A stretch of 64,000 nucleotides of DNA from Myxococcales bacterium (GTDB taxonomy: Bacteria > Myxococcota_A > Polyangia > Polyangiales > Polyangiaceae): the NCBI GenBank assembly GCA_016706225.1, contig JADJKB010000021.1, positions 434,001 to 498,000 on the forward strand, given 5' to 3'. Shown here piece after piece: positions 1 through 8,712 of the stretch. The notes below the pieces were generated by a model that was not told where the DNA came from, searched no databases, and saw only the letters and a program-made list of their open reading frames with translations. A program made the translations under genes and the position numbers. The first letter of the stretch is position 1. Each line of letters begins with the position of its first letter.

Positions 1-1
1 C

Positions 2-667
2 GCCGAGATGCCCCCGGAGCTCCAAGCGAAGCTGCTCCGAGTACTCGAGGACCGGCGGTTCCGGCCGATCGGAGCCGAGCGTGAGACGCCGCTCCGCGCC
101 CGGATCCTTGCCGCAACCCACGTTGACCTCGAGGAGAGGATCCGCGACGGGAGGTTCCGGGAGGATCTCTTCTACCGCCTCAACGTGGTGTCCATAGCGC
201 TGCCGTCGCTGGCGGGGCGAGGTGGTGACATTCGCGAGCTCCTGGCGTCGCTGCTCCCGGACCTTCGGCGCAGATTGTCGTTCAGCCCCGACGCGGTGGA
301 GTGGCTCGCAGGCCGGCCGTGGCCGGGCAACGTTCGCGAGCTCAAGAACGCGCTCATCCGCGTCGCGCTCCTCTCCGACACCGATCACGTGGACGCGAAA
401 ACGCTCCAGGAACTGGTTGGCGAGAGCGCCCGCAACTCGGGAGCTGAGGTCGACGGCTTGGCGACCCGCATTCTGGCCCTGCCGGCCGGTACAGGATCCA
501 AGCTCGACAGCGTTGAGCTTGCAGTGCTGCAACGTGCCCTCGAACTCTCTTCCGGGAACAAGAGCGCGGCGGCGCGGCTGGTAGGATTAGAGCGGAAAGC
601 GTTCGAGCGACGCTGGGAGCGAGGGTGCGGACGTCCGCCGGATTCCGGCGACGACCCGAGCGGGTAG
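2..667 (+). CDS. Sigma-54-dependent transcriptional activator, C-terminal part (5' end outside window)
   Basis: The reading frame is open from base 2, so the gene begins before the window. What remains is the second half of an AAA+ sigma-54 activator domain. It contains the conserved stretch LQAKLLRVLEDRRFRPIG, the FREDLFYRLNV segment, and WPGNVRELKN of the C-terminal lid. A Fis-type helix-turn-helix follows near the end (GNKSAAARLVGLERKAFERR). Proteins of this family bind upstream enhancers and use ATP to open promoters held by sigma-54 RNA polymerase. The sensory N-terminus and the GAFTGA loop are not in view, so the signal cannot be named. The gene is followed by a convergent gene about 40 bases away. 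The family call is firm; the target regulon is unknown. Confidence 0.93.
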   Translation, partial: AEMPPELQAKLLRVLEDRRFRPIGAERETPLRARILAATHVDLEERIRDGRFREDLFYRLNVVSIALPSLAGRGGDIRELLASLLPDLRRRLSFSPDAVEWLAGRPWPGNVRELKNALIRVALLSDTDHVDAKTLQELVGESARNSGAEVDGLATRILALPAGTGSKLDSVELAVLQRALELSSGNKSAAARLVGLERKAFERRWERGCGRPPDSGDDPSG

Positions 668-707
668 CTGACGACCGACCTGGCAGCGCGGTGGCGCGGG
701 CGCTCTT

Positions 708-1430
708 CTAACGGAGCGCGCCTGCTGCGCGCAGCGTACCGCGCAGGACCTTCAGCCGCTCGTCCAGTTCGTGGAGCGTCGCGACGGCGCATTCCAGCTC
801 CTCTTGGCTCAGTTTTTTCAAGGCCCGCGGGTCCGCGAACGTCTCTAGTGGCATGTTCGCGACGCGCCGGAGTCCGTCCAGCGCCCTGGAGATCGCTGGC
901 TTCATCGGCCGTCCGCCGTGGCCTTTGCGCGCAGAGGCCGCCTGTGTCTCGAGCGCCTTCGCATCAAGGCACTCCCGTTCGGCGCGTGCGAGCAGCCGTT
1001 CCTGCGCTCGTGCCGGCAGGCCGAGGACCGCGCGCACGTGCGTGACCCCGAGATGCTTGCTGGCCTTGATCTCCGGCAACCGTAGGGAGAGCTCGAAGAT
1101 CGCCACGGACTGCCACAACTTTGCCCTGCTCATTTGCAGGCCGCCATGGTCCGCGAGCCGGCGGAACGAGACGTCCTTCTTACCGTTGTCGCGCAGGAGG
1201 TCGACGTCGCCCCGATACAGATGCCGAAACACGATCTCGCCGACGTTCAGCGCGATGGCGAGCGACCCAGCGCGCACCACGCACTGGATCTCGGCAAAGG
1301 CAAGCTCTACCGGATCCTCGCCCACCAGCACCTTCGGGCGGGGAGGCCGAAGCTGCACACCGCCGGGCCCCAGCGGGGTCGCGCGAGGACTCCCGTTCCC
1401 GTTCGTGATGATCCCAACCCGGTCGTCCAT
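708..1430 (-). CDS. Hypothetical protein with a ParB/KorB-like HTH region
   Basis: A 240-residue protein of unknown role. Roughly residues 105-165 resemble the helix-turn-helix region of ParB/KorB proteins: LWQSVAIFELSLRLPE is followed by HLGVTHVRAVLGLP and then by a helix ending LDAKALETQ, matching the pattern in which ParB recognises its site and then folds. The N-terminal nuclease/CTPase box of true ParB proteins is not visible. The C-terminal third is charged and helical. No parA neighbour is present, so a single DNA-binding regulator is more likely than a partition protein. The gene is convergent with the sigma-54 activator. The 290 bases upstream (1431-1722) hold no gene I can support. 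Confidence 0.6.
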   Translation of the reverse strand: MDDRVGIITNGNGSPRATPLGPGGVQLRPPRPKVLVGEDPVELAFAEIQCVVRAGSLAIALNVGEIVFRHLYRGDVDLLRDNGKKDVSFRRLADHGGLQMSRAKLWQSVAIFELSLRLPEIKASKHLGVTHVRAVLGLPARAQERLLARAERECLDAKALETQAASARKGHGGRPMKPAISRALDGLRRVANMPLETFADPRALKKLSQEELECAVATLHELDERLKVLRGTLRAAGALR

Positions 1431-1722
1431 GCAGGGTCGAGCGCACTTTTCGTGCCCGGGGTGGGGCGGCGGAAACCGCGAGGATCCTCAGGCGCCGCCG
1501 GCCCTCGCTGGTCGGATCCGACCAGGGGGTGCCCGGAAATGGGCAACCTCGCCCGTCCCGGCAGCGCGCTCAACCGCTGCGACACTCGCGATGCTTGCCG
1601 CCTGGGCTGTGGGCCGACCGATCTCGGAGGAGCACGCAGACGACATACCCACCGGGAGTGCTCGATCCAGGACCGCAAAGCGCGACTTCCGGGCAACCTC
1701 AGGCAGGACCGTCATGACCTCA

Positions 1723-2172
1723 TCACGCCCTAATTGGTTGTCCGACGACGACCACATCGGCTTTCGCTGCCTGCAGCACGTCGTGCACCTCGGCCGCCGT
1801 CGCGTCGGGCATCACCCCGTGCATGTCGTTCTCTGGTCGCGCGTGACACGCCGCGACGCGCACGCCCTCGATCGTCGCCGACCAGGCCGGCACGGTCGCT
1901 TTTAAGGAACGCCTGGACGCAGGCGTCAAGTCTGTGGCGTTGGCCCCCACGGACTTGTTGGTCAAGCACCACCTGTCGTGGTTCCCACGCAGGGTCGGGA
2001 TCGCGCGCTCAGCGAGCAGGGCCAGCGTCTCGTCCGGGAAGACGCCGTAGTCGACCACGTCGCCAAGGCAAACGATCTCGCGCACGTCCATGCCATCGAG
2101 AATGCGCAGGGCGTCGCGCAGCGCGTGGATGTCGCCATGGACGTCGGAGATGAAACCGATCTTGGTGGGCAT
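1723..2172 (-). pseudogene. Metallophosphoesterase (calcineurin-like), truncated at its last metal motif
   Basis: The 149-residue product carries most motifs of the YfcE/MJ0936-like phosphoesterase family: SDVHG near the N-terminus (first metal pair), LGDVVDYG, RGNHD, and a histidine in ACHARP. The start is convincing because an AGGAGG lies a few bases upstream of the ATG. Members of this family then need a GHTH-type motif for the second metal. Here the sequence reads VVVVGQPIRA and stops, so the final histidine pair and the closing strands are missing. This looks like a recent C-terminal truncation, and loss of activity is likely. It could be a shorter functional variant, but the lost ligands argue against that. 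Confidence 0.65.
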
Positions 2173-2502
2173 GAAGTCCTCCTACCTATAAGGACTTTGC
2201 GGGCTCGCGCCGCGTGAAGGCGGCAGCGCTACGCGCGGGAATGACGCAGGTGGTCATCTTCTGCTGGAACCACCTCCCCCCAATTCGCGGCTTGCAGCCA
2301 GCGCGATGGTCTCCGCGCCAAATGGGTCGTTCGGGGCTCCGGGGCGTCCGAGGCCAGAGCAACCAACATCCTCGCACGTCACGCCGCCCATTCGCGAAAA
2401 CCTGGGCCCGCCTCCCCACGGTTACCCTTGGCAGCGTCGGCTATAGTGGTGTTCACGTCGACTTGCGGATCCGCGAGGATCGATTGGCTGGAGAACCAAC
2501 GA
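2173..2502. other. Divergent intergenic region
   Basis: This stretch lies between the leftward phosphoesterase remnant and the rightward phosphorylase-fusion gene, so it should hold two divergent promoters. I see no gene, RNA or strong inverted repeat in it. An in-frame TTG at 2428 could extend the rightward gene, but the ATG at 2503 with a GGAG upstream is preferred. Confidence 0.4.
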
Positions 2503-3285
2503 ATGCCCAAAGCTAGGAAGCGAAGGCCCGAGGTCGTTGCTGTTCGCCTTCCACCGTTGCAACGGGAGGTGCTGAATCTCGCCGCTAGCCAGCAACTGAG
2601 ATGCGGCGATTCAGTTCCCGAGACGGACGTACTACTCGAGAACCCGGCGTTACGGCAGGTCCAGGTCGAAGAAGCCATCGCTTCCCTCAGGCAGAAGGAC
2701 TGCCTGGACGTCATCCGCGGAAGGATCGACGTGACGCCCACCGGATTGCTCATCTGCAGCCGTCGACTCGCCGTCATCACCTTCGCGGAACGGTGGCTCA
2801 AGTACTTTCAGGGGCAGGTTGAGCGGAGACGCTCCAGGTTCGACCGCTTCACGTGGCCGGAGCTGGAGGCTGCGGGCGTGGCGACATCGAACCAATACCA
2901 CCTTGCGCGCACAGTCATCGCCCAGTTCGGGCTGTACACGGGCATGTCGAGCGTGGCGTCGGACATGAAAGACGCTTCGACCTCTTACTGGGGCGTCTCG
3001 CCAGAACAGGGCGTCGACCTTCGGAGTGCGAAGGGCGCGGAGGATCTGTACCGGCGCGCCCAGTCGCTGCGTCGCACCCGGGTCGAACAACGCGCCTGGG
3101 GTCGCGTTTCACCGATGCAAGGCAGGCAAGCCGAGACCGAACGTTGGCCGCTCCCCCGTTACGACCCCGAGGTCCAGCCGTGGGCCCCCGCCAGCGACAC
3201 GATCACCCGACCAGTCGTGAGGGGCAAGGCTCGCCGTGTCGTCTCCAGCGTCAACGTCGTCGCTGTCGTGGCAACGTCTGTCTGA
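2503..3285 (+). pseudogene. 5' part of an IS-interrupted gene: unknown N-terminal region of a nucleoside-phosphorylase-like fusion
   Basis: The frame runs from ATG 2503 and encodes about 260 residues. Residues 5-110 look like a winged-helix or small alpha/beta region (LRQKDCLDVIRGRIDVTPTGL), followed by a helical part. The last residues before the break, VVSSVNVVAVVATSV, resemble the first beta strand of the PNP_UDP_1 nucleosidase fold. The stop codon TGA (3283-3285) is supplied by the end of the IS3 element inserted here. Joining base 3282 to base 4561 restores the same frame straight into the rest of the phosphorylase domain. As it stands the product lacks its catalytic half. The N-terminal domain itself I do not recognise. 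Confidence 0.75.
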
Positions 3286-3342
3286 TCTTCCCCCGGTTTC
3301 GTGGACACCCCAACTGGCGCGACAATGCGCCTGGAGCGATCC

Positions 3343-3654
3343 ATGGACAAGCGAAAGAAGCAGCGTAGAAAGCGACGAGCGTTCACCCCCGAGTTCAAGG
3401 CCGAGGCAGTGCGCCTCTGCAAGGTGGGAGATCGCACCGTCGCGCAGGTGGCTGGGGACCTGGACCTGACCGAGACGGCCCTGCGCGAATGGGTGAAACG
3501 GGCCGACATCGACACCGGCCAGGGACCGCCGGGTGCACTCACGAGTGACGAGCGGGCGGAGCTCGCGCAACTGCGGCGGGACAACAAGCGGCTGCAGATG
3601 GAGCGCGAAATCCTGAAAAAAGCGGCGGCCTTCTTCGCGAAGGAGAGCACATGA
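3343..3654 (+). CDS. IS3 transposase OrfA (HTH/leucine zipper)
   Basis: A 103-residue OrfA. It starts MDKRKKQRRKRRAFTPEFKA and carries the HTH_Tnp_1-type helix-turn-helix (AVRLCKVGDRTVAQVAGDLD then ALREWVKRAD). A heptad-like coiled coil follows (ELAQLRRDNKRLQMEREILKKA), which mediates oligomerisation. I chose ATG 3343 because GGAG lies 8 bases upstream; ATG 3325 is an alternative. It overlaps orfB by four bases (ATGA). A run of six A and one G at 3616-3622 is the usual place for the -1 frameshift that makes OrfAB, and the -1 frame is open from there into orfB. The run is not in the canonical A_AAA_AAG phase, however, so slippage efficiency is uncertain. Confidence 0.92.
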   Translation: MDKRKKQRRKRRAFTPEFKAEAVRLCKVGDRTVAQVAGDLDLTETALREWVKRADIDTGQGPPGALTSDERAELAQLRRDNKRLQMEREILKKAAAFFAKEST

Positions 3655-4526
3655 AGTTCGTGTTCATCCTCGCCGAGAAGGCCTTCTACCCAATCACGAT
3701 GCTCTGCCGCGTTCTCGAGGTCTCGCGTAGCGGGTTCCACGCATGGCGCAAGCGGCCCCAGGCGCCTCGTGTTCGCTCCGACGCACAGCTCGCGGCCCAG
3801 GTCGTTGCGGTCCACGCGCGCAGTCGCAGGACCTACGGGAGCCCGCGGGTGCATGCGGAACTGCGAGCCCAAGGGATCCGCGTCGGCAAGAAGCGAGTGG
3901 AGCGGCTCATGCAGGAAAACGGCCTCGAAGCGCGGCGGAAGCGCCGCTTCAGGAAGACCACCGATTCGAAACACTCGAACCCCATCGCGCCCAACGTGGT
4001 CGCCAGAAAGTTCGAGGTCGCCGCTCCCAATCGCGTCTGGGCCACCGACGTGACTGCGATCTGGACCCTCGAGGGCTGGCTGTTCCTGGCCGTGATGCTC
4101 GACCTGTATTCCCGTCGGGTTGTTGCATGGGCCGCGAGCGAGAACAACGACACGGCCTTGGCTCTCGAAGCGCTCCGGAAGGGCCTTCGGGCGCGTCGCC
4201 CTGCTGCAGGTCTCGTGCACCACTCTGATCGCGGAAGCCCCTACGCCAGCGTAGAATACAGGGTCGCGCTGGCCGCGCACGGTCTGGTCGCGAGCATGAG
4301 CCGAAAGGGCGACTGCTGGGACAACGCGGTGGCGGAGAGCTTCTTCGCCACCTTGCGCGCCGAGCTCGTAGACCATGCGCTGTACGTCGACGCCACCCAA
4401 GCCCAGACCTCGATCGGCGACTACATCGACAACTTCTACAACATCGAGCGGCGCCACTCTCACCTCGGCTACGTCAACCCGATCGAGTTCGAATTGCGTT
4501 CACGAACAGTGAAGGCTGCGGCATAG
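3651..4526 (+). CDS. IS3 transposase OrfB (DDE integrase domain)
   Basis: A 291-residue catalytic subunit. An N-terminal HTH_21-like region (RTYGSPRVHAELRAQG) precedes the rve integrase core. The DDE triad is visible: D133 in VWATDVTAIW, D193 in HHSDRGSPY, and E229 in DNAVAESFFATLR. The C-terminal RRHSHLGYVNPIEFE is the standard IS3-group ending. The length is normal and no frame damage is seen. It cuts and joins the element ends together with OrfA or as the OrfAB fusion. It begins inside the last codons of orfA, so it can also be translated by coupling. Confidence 0.96.
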   Translation: MKFVFILAEKAFYPITMLCRVLEVSRSGFHAWRKRPQAPRVRSDAQLAAQVVAVHARSRRTYGSPRVHAELRAQGIRVGKKRVERLMQENGLEARRKRRFRKTTDSKHSNPIAPNVVARKFEVAAPNRVWATDVTAIWTLEGWLFLAVMLDLYSRRVVAWAASENNDTALALEALRKGLRARRPAAGLVHHSDRGSPYASVEYRVALAAHGLVASMSRKGDCWDNAVAESFFATLRAELVDHALYVDATQAQTSIGDYIDNFYNIERRHSHLGYVNPIEFELRSRTVKAAA

Positions 4527-4560
4527 TCATGCTGTCCACGGAAGCGGGGGAACTTCAGTC

Positions 4561-5300
4561 GAGTTGCAGGCGGTGCTGAGTGCGATGCGCCCGCTCAAGG
4601 GTCGCAGACACGTCGCCGAGGTGTTTGTCGATCACGCGACCTACTTCGTCGGGGGCCTGGGCGCTCACCCCGTCGCCGCATTCCTGTGCGAGATGGGCTC
4701 GTCGGTCAAGCCAGGTGCATCGACACTGGCCGTGAAGCACGCCATCGACTTCTGGAAACCGGCGGCAGTGATCGCCGCCGGCATTGCGTTCGGTCGAGAC
4801 CCCTCAAAACAGGGGATTGGAGATGTTCTAGTTTCCGAACAGATCTGCGCTTACGAGCTGCAACGCGTCGGAGGCGACAGGACGATTTCCCGCGGCCCAA
4901 CCCCGCGGTCCGGCGAGATACTGGTCAATCGTTTCCGCAACGTCGCTCGTTGGAAGTTCCTGCTTCCCGGCGGCCGCCGTGCTGAGGTGCGCGTCGGGGA
5001 GGTGCTCTCAGGGGAGAAAGTGGTCGACAGCGCGGACTTCAGGCGCGGCTCTTCGACGACCATCCCAACGCGATCGGTGGCGAGATGGAGGCTGTTGGCG
5101 TCCATGCCGCATGCGTGCGCGCGAAGTGCGAGTGGATTGTCGTCAAAGGGATCTGTGATTGGGGCTTGGGAAAGGGGGACACACACCAATCGCTCGCCGC
5201 CGCCGCGTCCGTGTCGCTCATCGCCCACGTGCTGCGCCACCCAACGGCGCTGGATGGCCTTGCCAAGCGTCAACGGTCGATCGCCCGTCGCGAACCCAAA
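4561..5300 (+). pseudogene. 3' part of the interrupted gene: nucleoside phosphorylase (PNP_UDP_1)-like domain, frameshifted
   Basis: This is the continuation of the gene broken at 3282. In the joined frame it reads VELQAVLSAMRPL, then AVIAAGIAFGRDPSKQGIGD, which is the glycine-rich part of the MTA/SAH nucleosidase and phosphorylase fold. After about base 5045 the frame must shift by one base to recover LFDDHPNAIGGEMEAVGVHA and then WIVVKGICDWG. GEMEAVG is the family's ME ribose-binding motif, and KGICDWG carries the catalytic acid-region D. The gene therefore has two independent lesions: an IS insertion and a one-base indel. Phosphorylase domains fused to other modules are known as effectors in bacterial conflict systems. 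That role here is inference only. Confidence 0.75.
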
Positions 5301-5972
5301 GCCAGGGCACTCTCGACGAGCTCCCTCGGGCGCTCGTCCAAGGCCACCGCAAACACGCGGCATCGCGAGCACGAGAACACCTCATCGAGTGCGGAGCGCC
5401 CGGGTTGGTCGCCGAGCCGCGATGGATTCGGCTCTTTCATGGGAATCTGGTCGCCGAGTCGCGACGGGTTTGGAGGCTTCTAGGTCATCAGACGTCCGCT
5501 CTCGATGGAGAGGGCCGCCTATCGGTCGTCGTGTCCAGAACCTGCGACCCCGATGAAGCCTCGCCGAATTCGAAGGTCAAGCTCGCTGCCACATCGTGAC
5601 GTGGAACTGGGCGAGCCTCGACGCAGGCTGCGGGGCCGAGCGCAGTGTTCGTGCCGCACAAGGGACCCTCAACGCCGCGGAGATCTGCGGGGTCGCCGTG
5701 AGCGGTTGGATCCGACGAGCGACTGCCCGGATCCGGGCAGCTGCCGATCGGATCTGCGTTTTGAGGGCGAATCTCTGAGGCGCGCTCATGGCTAACCGGC
5801 GATCTCAAACCAGGAGTGGTGCCTACGCGTCCGCGGAACTCGTCATGTCTGGCGCCAACCGAGCCGAGTGCGCGCACTCGTGGCGGCGCCGGCGCGGGTT
5901 GGCCTCCGATTGCACGCGGAGCGCGCGGAGCGGACAGCTGGATGATTCGGCAACGCGAGGTACAATGCGAGA
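5301..5972. other. Intergenic stretch with a short direct repeat
   Basis: No credible gene was found in this 670-base stretch; the reading frames here lack family motifs. A 26-base unit beginning TGGTCGCCGAG occurs at 5406-5431 and again, with four changes, at 5448-5473. It may be decayed 3' coding sequence of the phosphorylase gene. A GATCC-rich inverted patch lies near 5708-5740. Confidence 0.4.
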
Positions 5973-6602
5973 ATGCCGGGCGGCCCGCCGACTCGATTGG
6001 ATGCGCCCTGGAGCGACGCACGGTTTGCGGTCATCGATGTTGAGGGAAACGGCGCTCGTCCCCACGATCTGGTCGAGCTTGGCGTGGTCCCGCTCGACGG
6101 AGGCCGGTCGGGCTCCTTGATCACGTGGCTGGTGCGACCCGAGGAACCGATCACCGCTCGTGCGACTTCAATCCACGCGATCACGAACGCGGCCGTCGCG
6201 GCCGAACCCCGGTTCGAGAGCGTCGCGGAAGCCGTAATGTCGGCTCTGAGCGGTCGCTATCTTGTGGCGCACAACGCGGGCACCGATTGGGCGATACTGC
6301 GTCGCAGGCTCCCTGACTTCAAGCCCCTTGGCGTTATCGACACTTTGAAGCTGGCCCGCGCAATGTGCCCGGGACGACCGTCGTACGGTCTCGACCAACT
6401 CCTCGCCGCATTCAGCCTGTCCGATCGCATGGAAACGGCGTACGGCCGGCGTCATCGTGCTGGATACGACGCACTCGCGGCAACTCACCTCTTCCTGCAT
6501 CTGGCCGCAGGCTTGCCACGCGGGCACCTTTCGTTGCGCGACCTCCTGCGTCTGGCCCTACTGCCGGCGAGCGCGCCTGACCGTCAACGGAGCCTCTTCT
6601 AG
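5973..6602 (+). CDS. DEDDh 3'-5' exonuclease (DnaQ/epsilon-like)
   Basis: A 209-residue exonuclease of the DNA polymerase III epsilon type. All five DEDDh residues can be read: D22 and E24 in FAVIDVEGNG, D105 in AHNAGTDW, and H161 and D166 in HRAGYDALA. Such enzymes remove 3' nucleotides from DNA or RNA with two metal ions. There is no polymerase or UvrC domain, so this is a stand-alone enzyme and not the replicative proofreader. Its stop codon overlaps the GTG start of the next gene (TAGTG), so the two are translationally coupled. The substrate is unknown. Confidence 0.9.
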   Translation: MPGGPPTRLDAPWSDARFAVIDVEGNGARPHDLVELGVVPLDGGRSGSLITWLVRPEEPITARATSIHAITNAAVAAEPRFESVAEAVMSALSGRYLVAHNAGTDWAILRRRLPDFKPLGVIDTLKLARAMCPGRPSYGLDQLLAAFSLSDRMETAYGRRHRAGYDALAATHLFLHLAAGLPRGHLSLRDLLRLALLPASAPDRQRSLF

Positions 6603-8014
6603 TGCCACCGACAGGCAGTGCGGCGCGGTCAGACGTCGTTTGCCTTTCGGCAGGCATGCTCGCGCCAAAAAAGCACGACACCGCGATCGCGCGAGCGCAG
6701 CTCTACTTGAACTACGGCCTGCTCGCCCTCGCGAGCATCCTCGAACGCGCCGGATATCGGCCTCGCGTCGTCCACGGGCGCTTCTCCGAACCGGAGGAGT
6801 GCGTTCGCCGCATCTTCGCCGAAGACTCGGTCGCTCCCACTGCTCCATTGCTCCTCTCACTGCCAAGTAGCTTCGCGATTCCTTGGGCCCGGCGGGCAAC
6901 CGCCGAGGTCCGCCGCCTTACGCCATCGACTCGGGTCATCGTCGGTGGCAGGTGGGTTGTCGCGGACGACGAAGCGTGGATACGTGCTCAGCTGCCCGGC
7001 GCGGACGAGTTCGTCCAAGGAGTGGCGGATGCGCGGATCGTCGACGTCGTGCGCGGGAGTTCCGGCTCGGCTGCGATGCCACTCGCCCGGCATGCGCGTA
7101 ACGCCAGCGGGGCTACACGCCTGAACTACGAATTGCTCGAGGACTACCGAGAGTTCCAGCCAAGTGTCGAAGTCTCGAGGGGGTGCGGCATGGGTTGCGT
7201 CTTCTGCGCGGAGGCGACGGAGCCCTTGGCGGCCCTCATGGATGCAGACACGCTCGCCGAGGAGTTCGTCCAACTTGTCAAGCACTACGCGTCGCGCGAC
7301 ATTCACCCATACCTCGAAGCGTCTCTCTTCCGTCCTTCCAGCGAGTGGAGTGCGCGTCTTGGGCGTGCTCTCCAACGCCGTAACGTCGCGCTTGCCTGGC
7401 GCGCGGAGACACGCGTCGATACGATCTCGACCGAGCAGATCAGCGCGCTCGCCGAGGCGGGGCTCCGGGTCCTCGACCTGGGTCTCGAGTCCGCCAGTCC
7501 CGAGCAGCTCGTTCGGATGAGGAAAACGACGAAGCCAGATGTGTACCTCCGACGAGCCTCGGACCTATTGCATACCTGCCATGCCTCTGGGATCTGGACG
7601 AAGGTCAATGTCCTCCTGCACCCAGGTGAGACTCCGGCAACGATCGCCGAAACTGAGGCGTGGCTCGAAGCCCACCGCAACGCAATCAAGGGCCTGTCCG
7701 TGGGACCCACGATACTCTTCCGGTACGGGCAGGCGAGTCTGGGTCTTCTCCGCGAGTTCGCAACTCACGGTGCCAGCGCCACCGACCCGGAAGCGCTCGA
7801 CCGCGACGGCTACGCATCCCTGCATCTGAGTCCGGCGGTTTCGCACGAGGCCGCGAAATCCGAGGCGTTACGCTTGTCCCGATCGTTCATGTCGGCGCGG
7901 GACTACTTCGACCTCAAATCCTTCAGCTACTTCCCGCGCTCGTTCTCCTGGGAGACGTTCCGTGCACTCGTAGGCGCAACACCAGATGCCGCCCACTCCT
8001 TCCGAGTGCGATGA
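6602..8014 (+). CDS. B12-binding-type radical SAM protein
   Basis: A 470-residue protein that starts at GTG sharing a base with the previous stop. The first 160 residues look like a Rossmann/cobalamin-binding-type region (RVIVGGRWVVADDEAW), though the B12 ligand motif DxHxxG is not seen. The radical SAM core begins with VSRGCGMGCVFCAE, giving the CxxxCxxC 4Fe-4S motif at C195, C199 and C202. LDLGLESASPEQLVRMRKTT is the conserved strand-and-helix found in Elp3/MiaB-like and B12-radical SAM enzymes. It should cleave SAM to a 5'-deoxyadenosyl radical. The substrate cannot be told. The overlap with an exonuclease gene is unusual and suggests a joint nucleic-acid role. Confidence 0.87.
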   Translation: MPPTGSAARSDVVCLSAGMLAPKKHDTAIARAQLYLNYGLLALASILERAGYRPRVVHGRFSEPEECVRRIFAEDSVAPTAPLLLSLPSSFAIPWARRATAEVRRLTPSTRVIVGGRWVVADDEAWIRAQLPGADEFVQGVADARIVDVVRGSSGSAAMPLARHARNASGATRLNYELLEDYREFQPSVEVSRGCGMGCVFCAEATEPLAALMDADTLAEEFVQLVKHYASRDIHPYLEASLFRPSSEWSARLGRALQRRNVALAWRAETRVDTISTEQISALAEAGLRVLDLGLESASPEQLVRMRKTTKPDVYLRRASDLLHTCHASGIWTKVNVLLHPGETPATIAETEAWLEAHRNAIKGLSVGPTILFRYGQASLGLLREFATHGASATDPEALDRDGYASLHLSPAVSHEAAKSEALRLSRSFMSARDYFDLKSFSYFPRSFSWETFRALVGATPDAAHSFRVR

Positions 8015-8712
8015 GCTCCCCCTTGCGCCCCGGGCCATAGAGCGGCCGTACGGGCGACACCGGCGGAAGGGACACGGGAGCAACGCCGTCCCGTGCGCGC
8101 CCGCCGGCGCACTCACGGCGAGGGCGGCGAGGCGAGTGCCTCGTGTGGCTCTGTCGCGCCGCCAGCAATCACCTCATCTGCGCGGTTCGCAGGGCCGGCG
8201 GCTCTGCGAGCGAAGCGCGCCATCGTATCTGTCGCCAAGTGGCCGGGAGCATCACAGGCCTGCGCTGCTCGACGACATGGTCCCGCCGACCCGGCTCGAA
8301 GGCTCCTACCTTTGGGACGCCGTTCTCGCCGACCTGGCGTTCCAGCGCCACCGCGCTTCGTGGCCTCTCCGCGGCCCCGCCGGACGCGGTGCGCGAGCTA
8401 CTCTTGCGGCGGCGGTCCGGCGGGCCTGGCGGTGCGACGACGGTGAGCGCTGCCGCCCGGTACAACGTCCGCAGCCTGGCGGGGGCGGCCGTCTACTTCC
8501 GTGCCTTCGCGTCAGGCGTCGATCGAGTTCGCGCACGTGCGCACGCGGTCTTACTCGACGCGATCCTCGCGATGCAGCTCGCGACCGCGAGCGCCGGCGA
8601 AGTTCGGTGCTCGTCGCGCGGGCTCGGGTGGTGAGAGGATCATCTCGCCGACGAAGGCGGCAGGGACGACTCTACCGCCCGGGTCCTGACTCGGGCGCAC
8701 GCCTGAGCCTTC
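8015..8712. other. Region without a firm gene
   Basis: The interval between the radical SAM gene and the kinase operon is GC-rich and open in several frames, so open frames mean little here. The most protein-like frame is 8143-8634 on the plus strand, listed separately at low confidence. I see no RNA gene or clear terminator. Confidence 0.35.
8143..8634 (+). CDS. Possible hypothetical protein (weak)
   Basis: A 163-residue frame. The C-terminal half (from about base 8350) has strong third-position GC and a balanced composition, for example SAAARYNVRSLAGAAVYFRAF and LLDAILAMQLATA. The N-terminal half looks out of register. It may be the remnant of a frameshifted gene. No family is recognised, and it could be a chance open frame in GC-rich DNA. 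Confidence 0.25.
   Translation: MWLCRAASNHLICAVRRAGGSASEARHRICRQVAGSITGLRCSTTWSRRPGSKAPTFGTPFSPTWRSSATALRGLSAAPPDAVRELLLRRRSGGPGGATTVSAAARYNVRSLAGAAVYFRAFASGVDRVRARAHAVLLDAILAMQLATASAGEVRCSSRGLGW

Larger units (their letters stand above)
3283..4557 (+). mobile_element. IS3-family insertion sequence (1275 bp) with 3-bp target duplication
   Basis: The element is bounded by imperfect terminal inverted repeats. The left end TGATCTTCCCCCGG and the right end (read inward) TGAAGTTCCCCCGC continue to GTGGACA, matching at 21 of 25 positions. The trinucleotide GTC directly precedes the left end (3280-3282) and directly follows the right end (4558-4560), as expected for IS3-family transposition. It carries overlapping orfA and orfB in the usual arrangement. 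The clean duplication and intact orfs suggest a recent, possibly still mobile, copy. Confidence 0.93.

Noticed and set aside
3159..4463. 434-aa open frame on the minus strand
   Set aside because: It is antisense to the IS3 transposase genes and has no family motif.
4564..5556. A stand-alone 330-aa gene after the IS3 element
   Set aside because: Its frame is the continuation of the gene before the IS, and after about 5045 the true protein continues in another frame.
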